Shown here: in pieces, positions 39,525 to 46,026 of the stretch
Position numbering within the stretch: position 1 is the stretch's first letter
How the letters are laid out: the number at the start of each line of letters is the position of its first letter
Position numbers and translations under genes: made by a program
Source: JAPPLB01 sp965218555
GTDB lineage: Bacteria; Acidobacteriota; Terriglobia; Bryobacterales; UBA6623
Length of the DNA: 64,000 bases
Direction of reading: 5' to 3'
Assembly: GCA_965218555.1 (NCBI GenBank)
Contig: OZ244625.1
Coordinates: 3,658,001-3,722,000, forward strand
The notes under the pieces: model-generated
Told to the model about the DNA's origin: nothing
The model's database searches: none
What the model saw: the letters and a program-made list of their open reading frames with translations, nothing else

Positions 39525-40904
39525 CTACTCGTCCAAGGCTGTCAGCAAGTCTCGCACAACCTTTTCGCCATCCCCGAACAGCATCAGCGTATTGTCGGCG
39601 GCAAAGAGCCGGTTGGGGATTCCGGCGAATCCGGGGCTGAGGCTACGCTTGATCACCATCACGGTCTGGGCCTGGTCCACGTCAAGAATCGGCATGCCGG
39701 AGATCGGGCTGCTTGGCTCATCTCTCGCGGCTGGGTTCACCACATCATTCGCGCCGAGGACAATCACGACGTCCGTCTGCGCAAACGTGGGATTGATTTG
39801 GTCCATATCGAAGAGTTCGTCGTAGGGGACATCGGCCTCGGCGAGCAGGACGTTCATGTGTCCCGGCATGCGTCCGGCAACGGGGTGAATGCCATAGCGG
39901 ATGCGCGCCCCGTTCTTCTGGAGCCTGCGGTCGAGGTTTCGGACCGCGTGCTGCGCTTGCGCCACGGCCATTCCATAGCCGGGAACGATAGTGACACTGC
40001 GGGCTGCCTCCAGAATGAGGGCGGCTTCGTCCACGGAAGCACTCTTGACGCGCCCTTGATAGACATCGTCGGCCGACGAGCTGGTGGAGTCACCCAGATT
40101 ACCCGATAGTACGTCCCAGAGCGACCGGTTCATGGCGCGGCACATGATTTCGGTCAGGATGAATCCCGAGGCGCCGACGAGCGATCCGCTGATAATCAGG
40201 ACGTTGTTGCTGAGGACGAAACCCGTTGAGGCGGCTGCGAGTCCGGATGCCGAATTCAGAAGAGCGATGACGACGGGCATGTCGGCGCCGCCGACCGGTA
40301 CGGTGAAGAGCACACCGTACAATGCCGCTACGGCGATGAGGGTCCAGAAAGCCCATAGAGCGTCAGGATCAAGGGCGTAATAGACGCCTAATCCCAGGGC
40401 CCCGGCTATGCAGGCAAAGTTGACCGTATGCAGGACTCCGCCTCGCGGCTGCATCGACAGCATGCCTTGCAGCTTTGCCCAGGCAATCACGCTGCCGGTC
40501 AACGTCGCTGCACCGATGATGGCGCTGGCCACGCCTGCGGTATACATCTGCATGCGGGAGACATCGCCGATCATCACAGGGGAAAGAACTGCTGCTGCCG
40601 CCACCAAAGCCGAGGCCCCTCCTCCGAATCCGTTGAAAAGGGCCACTAGTTCCGGCATGGCGGTGAGGGGAACCTTGATCGCGGCGGCCGCCCCGATCAC
40701 TGAACCGATGGCGATCCCCAGGAGAATGAATTCGAAGCTCACGATTTGCCGCACCAGCAGGGTAGCGGCGACGGCGATGAGCATACCCGTAGCGCCGAGC
40801 AAATTTCCGCGGCGAGCAGTGCGGGGAGACGTGAGCCCCTTGAGACCCAGGATGAATAGGACCGAGGCCGCTAGATAGGCGACATTGACGAGGTTCTGCT
40901 GCAC
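39525..40904 (-). CDS. pntB: NAD(P) transhydrogenase, beta subunit
   Basis: A 459-residue subunit with about nine membrane helices in the first ~270 residues and a C-terminal NADP-binding domain. The latter includes VPGYGMAVAQAQHAV, KNGARIRYGIHPVAGRMPGHMNVLLAEA, the IGANDVVNPAA-type segment (here VLGANDVVNPAA), and VIKRSLSPGFAGI. It couples proton entry to hydride transfer from NADH to NADP+. It is the last gene of the three-gene pnt operon, 18 bp after pntAB. Confidence 0.96.
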   Translation of the reverse strand: MQQNLVNVAYLAASVLFILGLKGLTSPRTARRGNLLGATGMLIAVAATLLVRQIVSFEFILLGIAIGSVIGAAAAIKVPLTAMPELVALFNGFGGGASALVAAAAVLSPVMIGDVSRMQMYTAGVASAIIGAATLTGSVIAWAKLQGMLSMQPRGGVLHTVNFACIAGALGLGVYYALDPDALWAFWTLIAVAALYGVLFTVPVGGADMPVVIALLNSASGLAAASTGFVLSNNVLIISGSLVGASGFILTEIMCRAMNRSLWDVLSGNLGDSTSSSADDVYQGRVKSASVDEAALILEAARSVTIVPGYGMAVAQAQHAVRNLDRRLQKNGARIRYGIHPVAGRMPGHMNVLLAEADVPYDELFDMDQINPTFAQTDVVIVLGANDVVNPAARDEPSSPISGMPILDVDQAQTVMVIKRSLSPGFAGIPNRLFAADNTLMLFGDGEKVVRDLLTALDE

Positions 40905-40922
40905 AGTGGGCTCGATCCTCTT

Positions 40923-41204
<282 letters not shown>

Positions 41205-41206
41205 AG

Positions 41207-42361
41207 CTAGTCTCCTCGGCTCAAGGCCTTGAGGACGGCTGGGTGCGCAACACGGCCTTGATGCGTGACCAATGTGCCTTTGATGATCTCGTCCTCCGGG
41301 TTCAACGTGAGCTCGCCGCCCTTGGTGAGCAAGTCGACGAAGGTTGCGATGTTGTTCGAATACATCTGGCTGGCGTGGTAGGCGGCCTGCGACGGGAGAT
41401 TGACCGGACCCAAAATAGTTACGCCTCGATACACGACGGTTTCTCCAGCGCGGGTCAGTTCGCAATTGCCGCCCTTTTCGGCCGCCAGGTCGACGATGAC
41501 CGCTCCGGGCCGCAAGTGCTCCGTCATGTCGGCGGTAATCAGAATCGGAGCGCGCTTTCCTGGAACGGCGGCGGTCGTGATGACGACATCGACGGATGCA
41601 AGACGCTCGGCAAGCAGCTCCCTCTGGCGCCGATGGAATTTCTCGGACTGAGCCGCGGCGTAGCCGCCTTGCCCTTCCGCTTCGGTCTCGATCTCGAGCT
41701 CGACGAACCGTGCGCCGAGGCTTTCAACCTCTTCTTTGACAACAGGCCGGATGTCGTAGGCCTCGACCAAAGCTCCAAGACGGCGAGCGGTAGCGATCGC
41801 CTGCAGCCCGGCCACGCCGGCGCCTAGAATAAAGACTTTCGCGGGAGTAATCGTGCCGGCGGCGGTGATTTGCATCGGGAACATCTTTGCCGAGTGTTCT
41901 GCGCCGAGCAGGACGGCCTCGTAGCCCGCGATGCTCGCCATCGAGCTGAGGGCGTCCATGGTCTGGGCCCGAGTGATGCGAGGAACGAGTTCCATGGCGA
42001 AAGCCGTGAGACCTCGGCTTGCCAGAGCCCGCATCGTCTCCGGTTCGGCGAGTGGTTCGAGGAATCCGATCAGGATCGAACCTCTCTTGAGCCGGTCGAG
42101 TTCTTTGGATGGGAAGTCAGTGAAGGCGCCCGGACCACGAACCGTCAGTAACAAATCGGTTTCCGAGAGGAGCGCGCCGCGGTCGGTTTCGACCCGCGCC
42201 CCCGCTTTTTTATACTCGCTGTCGGCCTGAAGCGAGGCGGTGCCCGCTCCGGATTCCACCATTACGTCCAGGCCGGCCTGCGAGAGAGCAGTCACGTTGC
42301 GGGGAACGAGCGCGACACGCTTTTCACCGGGAAAATTCTCTTTGATGACTGCTGCAATCAT
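41207..42361 (-). CDS. pntAA: NAD(P) transhydrogenase, alpha subunit part 1 (NAD-binding)
   Basis: A 384-residue soluble NAD(H)-binding subunit. It opens with the AlaDH/PNT N-domain (KENFPGEKRVALVP), carries the Rossmann motif VFILGAGVAGLQAIATARRLGA near 171-192, and the RPVVKEEVESLGARFVELE and DLAAEKGGNCELT segments. It has no fused membrane helices, since these are encoded by pntAB. It is the first gene of the operon. Its weakly matched promoter region contains TTGACG near 42412, without a convincing -10. Confidence 0.96.
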   Translation of the reverse strand: MIAAVIKENFPGEKRVALVPRNVTALSQAGLDVMVESGAGTASLQADSEYKKAGARVETDRGALLSETDLLLTVRGPGAFTDFPSKELDRLKRGSILIGFLEPLAEPETMRALASRGLTAFAMELVPRITRAQTMDALSSMASIAGYEAVLLGAEHSAKMFPMQITAAGTITPAKVFILGAGVAGLQAIATARRLGALVEAYDIRPVVKEEVESLGARFVELEIETEAEGQGGYAAAQSEKFHRRQRELLAERLASVDVVITTAAVPGKRAPILITADMTEHLRPGAVIVDLAAEKGGNCELTRAGETVVYRGVTILGPVNLPSQAAYHASQMYSNNIATFVDLLTKGGELTLNPEDEIIKGTLVTHQGRVAHPAVLKALSRGD

Positions 42362-42664
42362 GGGTGGCTTTGCTGAGCCGACGACGCCTGTAAAAAAACG
42401 CCGCCGGACCCGTCAATCGAGAGGCTGAGCCCCCGCGACGGCGCTTTTCTCTTGTTTGTAGAGACCCGGAAGCCACGGGCTTCAGGGATTCCGTCGCGAC
42501 CCCTGATTGTCGACTCTCGTAACGGAATCGGACCGTATCATGACTGCCGGTGTTTTGCTCGTTGCGCTCCGGGTTGCCCCTTCTCCTTGCGACTCCATGT
42601 AGGACAGAAGATACCATTCTACCTTGTCGGCGGATATGAGCAGCAGGCTCAGCAAAGTCCTGGC
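42362..42664. other. Intergenic region between pntAA and the YkgJ-type gene
   Basis: 303 bp without a gene family. It should hold the pnt promoter. No repeat or RNA was recognised. Confidence 0.5.
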
Positions 42665-43114
42665 TCAGTGCAGCGCTCTCAGACGTTTTCGGTGGCGCGC
42701 TTTGCGCCTTTCTTTGCGCTCTGCCTGGTAGTGTCGGGCGCTGGCGAGCCAAGTCTCGAGATCTTCGTCGGTATCGAAGTAAAGATCCTGTTTCAGGTCC
42801 TGAGTGAAGAAATCACAGACACCCTCTTGGGGTGAACCCTGCTCGCGGCAGATGTGAGGGCGTTGCTCGTAGATACCGCAACGGTTGTCCCGTTGCAGGT
42901 GTATGCACATGGTCCGTATCTCAATGTAGCCATTGCCGTTGTCCATCCCCGTGGCGACTCCCTCGTGCATCAGATACCACCGGATCTGATCGTAGTCGTC
43001 GAGCGTGCTCCGCCTCTCGATCGGCAAGGCAATGTACTTGCAGCAGCGGGTCGTGCAATGATGGCACGGCGCCCCGTCCTCCGGGGTCCGGCATGTTCCG
43101 GGGTCGGCTGACAG
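42665..43114 (-). CDS. YkgJ-type cysteine-cluster protein (start uncertain)
   Basis: A UPF0153/YkgJ-like protein that probably binds an iron-sulfur cluster or zinc through cysteines. From TTG 43027 the frame reads 120 residues with HICRE and CDFF motifs. The same frame continues upstream through GAPCHHCTTRCCKYIAL, which is the family's conserved N-terminal cysteine motif, so a start at 43027 would cut off essential residues. The frame is open to a TAG near 43157, but I see no in-frame ATG, GTG or TTG upstream of the motif. CTG 43114 is used here provisionally. A frameshift or unusual start is possible. Its role is unknown. Confidence 0.65.
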   Translation of the reverse strand: MSADPGTCRTPEDGAPCHHCTTRCCKYIALPIERRSTLDDYDQIRWYLMHEGVATGMDNGNGYIEIRTMCIHLQRDNRCGIYEQRPHICREQGSPQEGVCDFFTQDLKQDLYFDTDEDLETWLASARHYQAERKERRKARHRKRLRALH

Positions 43115-43348
43115 TAGAAGCGTCAGAGCAACAAATCCGGAAAGCGCGCTTGCCTTCTAGGCCCTTGGCCAATTCCCGTCAGCTTTGGGCCGTCTGGTTT
43201 TGTTGCCGGCAAGTTGGGGTCTCCCGTTTGCGTCAATCTTAATGATGCGGCATCGTTGGAGGTGTTGCTACCAGGCCGATCGAAGGCCAAGCAAGAAGCT
43301 CAACCTATAATCAGGGGAATTATATACGAAAGTGGCGAAAACGCTGAA

Positions 43349-43519
43349 TCAGCGAGACTTGGGCGGCATCACCTGACGCACCTTTACCGGGCGCACCAAA
43401 GCCTTGATTGCATCCTCGAAAGTCCCCTTGAGCCGCAAGTCGTCTTGTAGCTCCTTTGCGGTCGGCTGATAGTCCGTGTGAGGTACTTCAACAATGGGAG
43501 TTTCGTGGTTCTTTGGCAT
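43349..43519 (-). CDS. 56-residue ORF, last gene of the IS1595 element
   Basis: The ORF runs from ATG 43519 to TGA 43349-43351 and encodes 56 residues, starting MPKNHETPIVEVPHTDYQPT and ending VRQVMPPKSR. It begins 16 bp after the endonuclease stop and ends just inside the left inverted repeat, so it fills the remaining space of the element. Charge is mixed and no domain is recognised. It could be a conserved accessory of the transposon or a control or inhibitor peptide of the restriction system. The translation frame and tight packing are seen; any role is speculation. Confidence 0.55.
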   Translation of the reverse strand: MPKNHETPIVEVPHTDYQPTAKELQDDLRLKGTFEDAIKALVRPVKVRQVMPPKSR

Positions 43520-43535
43520 TTAGTAGAGTCTCTAT

Positions 43536-44273
43536 TCAGAAGAGATAGAATCTAAGTGACGTTTCGGCAACTTCCTTGATGATCGGGAACATCTCTTCCC
43601 GTGTCCATTCTGGTTCACGAAAATACATCGACACCGGGGCAAAGTGGTTCTTATCAGAAGAGCCATCCTTTTTGAACACGTAGGTTCTATTCAGAGGGTA
43701 AAACTCGTTCATCATTGAAATCTTGGACATGACAAATGAGTCGTTGGTGTACTCGCTGTCAAAGTCACAACCCCACCCAAAACAGACGAACGGGGTAATC
43801 TTCTCGTGGTTCATTGCTGCCCTGATCCCGGTCAGATTCTTTCCAAGCCGCTCTATCGCGTTTCCCTGGGCCTGTTTCGGCTTCCCCTCGCTAATGCGTT
43901 CCTTGTTGGTGCCTTGCTTCTTAACCTCGGACACGAGTACAACTTTGCGGTAGGTATCATCGTTTTCTTTCTCCAGCCAAACCACACCGCCATCAGGGAT
44001 GATCTCTCGATTCAGGAATGTCTTGTCAAACTCAAATCGCTGTCCCGAACTCTCGATAATGGCGATCAAATCTCTATACGAGACACTTTTGGTGAAAGTC
44101 AAACGATACCCCACTAGATTACTGGCTAATCTCTTCTCCAGGTAAGCGATGCAGTCTACGACCGCCTTGTGTATTTCCTTGTCGCTCTTCTTGGACTCCA
44201 GATTCTTGGGTCGGTGCTGGAGCACACTGCGGCGCAAATCCTCAGATTTGGCCATCGAAGAAATAGTGACCAT
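43536..44273 (-). CDS. EcoRI-family type II restriction endonuclease
   Basis: A 245-residue endonuclease. Aligning by eye with EcoRI, IIPDGGVVWLE corresponds to the PDGG strand with catalytic Asp (Asp94 here, Asp91 in EcoRI). VVLVSEVKKQG gives the Glu-x-Lys pair (Glu116, Lys118; Glu111, Lys113 in EcoRI). QGNAIERLGKN matches the EcoRI GNAIERSHKN recognition segment, whose Asn, Ala and Arg contact GAATTC. The length is close to EcoRI's 277. GAATTC or a related site is therefore the likely target. The start may instead be ATG 44255 (MAKSEDL). The gene overlaps the methyltransferase 3' end by 14-32 bp. Confidence 0.9.
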   Translation of the reverse strand: MVTISSMAKSEDLRRSVLQHRPKNLESKKSDKEIHKAVVDCIAYLEKRLASNLVGYRLTFTKSVSYRDLIAIIESSGQRFEFDKTFLNREIIPDGGVVWLEKENDDTYRKVVLVSEVKKQGTNKERISEGKPKQAQGNAIERLGKNLTGIRAAMNHEKITPFVCFGWGCDFDSEYTNDSFVMSKISMMNEFYPLNRTYVFKKDGSSDKNHFAPVSMYFREPEWTREEMFPIIKEVAETSLRFYLF

Positions 44274-44865
44274 CCAAGTTGTGAACGTTGAAGATCAAAA
44301 CCTCGCTGTGAAACAGGACTCCATCGTAAACATTTTTGGGGAGCGCCACGATGCAGTTGATAGAAGGGTAATCGCCCATCGTGAACCTCTTCCAGCGCTT
44401 TGAATCGGTTGTCTGGTTCAACCGCAAGCCATACGGCGCAAAGAGAGCAATCGGGACACCGCAACCCCATAATTCGACAGTCTTATGTAGCCAGACCTCC
44501 GGCAAAAGAGGTCTCCTGCCGAAGTATCTGATTATGACGTCTTTGGTCTTCTGGTCAATGTTGAACGGGGGGTTGGCAATTACCAGCGAAGGGGTCTCGA
44601 ACTCACCCTTACGCACAGATATGAAGTCACGGACAATAGTTCCCGGGAAGCCTTGATTCTCTATATCTATTCCCTGTGTTCTAAAGCCATGCCGGACAAA
44701 AGGATCAAGCAGCGAACCAGCACCAACGCAAGGGTCCAGAACAATCCCACTGGAGTCGATCTTGTCATGCAGCAATCGGAAGAGAAATCTGCTCACCGAT
44801 GGAGGTGTAAAGACAGTCGAACTTTTCTGCTCTTGATAGAAATTATTTCGATCAACCCGGTACAT
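44242..44865 (-). CDS. Adenine-specific DNA methyltransferase of the RM pair
   Basis: A compact 207-residue N6-adenine methyltransferase. Motif X-like FTPP is at 19-22, motif I DPCVGAGS at 44-51, a motif II acidic residue in GIDIE near 66-69 and catalytic motif IV NPPF at 98-101, the order of gamma-class enzymes. At 207 residues it is much shorter than M.EcoRI (about 326), and little sequence remains for a separate target-recognition domain. ATG 44865 lies 10 bp after the transposase stop with no clear ribosome-binding site, so translation is probably coupled. It should protect the site cut by the neighbouring endonuclease. Confidence 0.88.
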   Translation of the reverse strand: MYRVDRNNFYQEQKSSTVFTPPSVSRFLFRLLHDKIDSSGIVLDPCVGAGSLLDPFVRHGFRTQGIDIENQGFPGTIVRDFISVRKGEFETPSLVIANPPFNIDQKTKDVIIRYFGRRPLLPEVWLHKTVELWGCGVPIALFAPYGLRLNQTTDSKRWKRFTMGDYPSINCIVALPKNVYDGVLFHSEVLIFNVHNLDGHYFFDGQI

Positions 44866-44875
44866 CAGACAACCA

Positions 44876-45826
44876 CTAAGCTATCAGTTCGTGGAACTTC
44901 AAGCGTTTGCCTTCCATGCCACGAGCGACGGCGGATATTTGGTCAATGGTGTTCTGCTCCCGCAGATTGTGCCGTCCGGCGAACTCTTGCACGTAGCGGT
45001 CAAGATGCTTAGGTGAGAGTTTGTGGAACGTGCCTTTATGCGCTCTCTTCAGCATTGACCATAGCGACTCGATTCCGTTGGTGTGGATGTCGCCCTTGAC
45101 GTACTCTGCAAGTGAGTGCCGGACTGTGGCATGGTCAAACGGGAGCGAGTGGTAGGCTCCCGCGTCATCGGTGTAGACGGTGGCTCCGGGCTTCGCGTGG
45201 CTCTTGACGAAGCCTTTCAGCGTTTCGCTGTCGGTGGATTCGATGACGCGAGCAGCGACCTGCTTGGTCGCCCGATCCTTCGCGCCCACTACGGCGGTCT
45301 TGCCAACCGCCCCTCTCCCCGTATCAGCGAGCTCCTTCCGCTTGGAGTTGCTCATGTTGCGCCGTCGCCCGCCTACGTAGGTCTCGTCAACTTCGACCGG
45401 ACCTGCGAATAATGTACCACGGTGGTATAACGCAGCGCGCAACCTGTGAGCGAGAAACCACGCGGTTTTCTGCGTCACGCCGATATCCCGATGTAGCTTC
45501 ATTGACGAAACGCTCTTCAAGCTGGTCATGAGCAGGAAAGCCGCGATGATCCAGTCCTGATAGCCGACCTTGGCGCATTCCATCACGGTTCCGGTTTTCA
45601 CGCTGAACTTCTTGCCGCATTCCTTCTCGCGGCAGCGGTAGGGCATCGTCTTGTGCTTGCAGCCCGACTGGACATTCACCGATCCGCAGACCGGACAGCA
45701 CACACCCTTCGGCCACCGCTGCTCGATGAACCATCGCTCCGCCGCTTCGTCATCGGGAAACATCCGCATGATCTGCTTGAGCGTGATTCCCTTGCGGTAT
45801 GCCTTGCCAGGTGCCTTGTGTGACAT
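44876..45826 (-). CDS. IS1595-family transposase
   Basis: A 316-residue ISXO2-like transposase. The N-terminal zinc ribbon uses CCPVC (43-47), Cys56, Cys65 and Cys70. The catalytic domain has Asp147 (VEVDETYVGG), Asp220/221 (VYTDDAGAYHSL) and the HTNGIESLWSMLKR block (Asn250/Glu253). The frame is intact. It is the first gene of the element's operon and the only one recognised as driving its movement. Confidence 0.95.
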   Translation of the reverse strand: MSHKAPGKAYRKGITLKQIMRMFPDDEAAERWFIEQRWPKGVCCPVCGSVNVQSGCKHKTMPYRCREKECGKKFSVKTGTVMECAKVGYQDWIIAAFLLMTSLKSVSSMKLHRDIGVTQKTAWFLAHRLRAALYHRGTLFAGPVEVDETYVGGRRRNMSNSKRKELADTGRGAVGKTAVVGAKDRATKQVAARVIESTDSETLKGFVKSHAKPGATVYTDDAGAYHSLPFDHATVRHSLAEYVKGDIHTNGIESLWSMLKRAHKGTFHKLSPKHLDRYVQEFAGRHNLREQNTIDQISAVARGMEGKRLKFHELIA

Positions 45827-45832
45827 GACTTC

Positions 45833-45861
45833 ATTCTACCGCAAAGTGGCGGAGTCGTCAA
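45833..45861 (-). promoter_or_regulatory. Sigma-70 promoter of the IS1595 operon; predicted leaderless start
   Basis: On the minus strand TTGACG (45861-45856) and TAGAAT (45838-45833) are separated by exactly 17 bp. Only 6 bp lie between the -10 box and the transposase ATG (45826), so transcription should start at or next to the A of the ATG, giving a leaderless mRNA. No Shine-Dalgarno sequence is visible there. Confidence 0.6.
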
Positions 45862-45869
45862 GCGGTTTG

Positions 45870-45898
45870 TGGAGATTTTCGCCACTTTCGTATATAAT
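45870..45898 (+). promoter_or_regulatory. Candidate outward promoter at the right end of the IS1595 element
   Basis: The right inverted repeat contains a perfect TATAAT (45893-45898) reading outward toward metH. A 4-of-6 match to the -35 box, TGGAGA (45870-45875), lies 17 bp upstream. The metH start is about 130 bp downstream. Confidence 0.4.
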
Positions 45899-46026
45899 TC
45901 CCATAATCAGGATGTAATCTTGCAAGGGCAGCGGCATCCCTGCCGTCGAATCTTCCGCGGGCCGGCCGGCGGATCATCACTGCGGGAGCGATCACTGAGG
46001 CGCCGGGGCAGGACCTGTCGGGCGGA

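Larger units (their letters stand above)
43315..45902 (-). mobile_element. IS1595-family element carrying an EcoRI-like restriction-modification system
   Basis: Terminal inverted repeats 43315-43341 and 45876-45902 are perfect complements over 27 bp. The 8-bp word ATAATCAG flanks both ends (43307-43314 and 45903-45910), the target duplication length known for IS1595. Inside, on one strand and in this order, lie an IS1595 transposase, an adenine methyltransferase, an EcoRI-family endonuclease and a 56-codon ORF, with gaps of 10 bp, an overlap, and 16 bp. GC content is lower than in the host. Perfect repeats and duplication indicate recent movement as a unit. It split the metH upstream region. 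Confidence 0.95.

Noticed and set aside
43214..43450. 78-codon plus-strand frame crossing the IS1595 left end
   Set aside because: It spans the host-IS junction and is antisense to the 56-codon ORF.
45903..46026. Riboswitch (cobalamin, SAM or SAH) in the metH leader
   Set aside because: The 124 bases show GC-rich short stems but none of the conserved cores I know. The original leader may also have been cut by the IS insertion.
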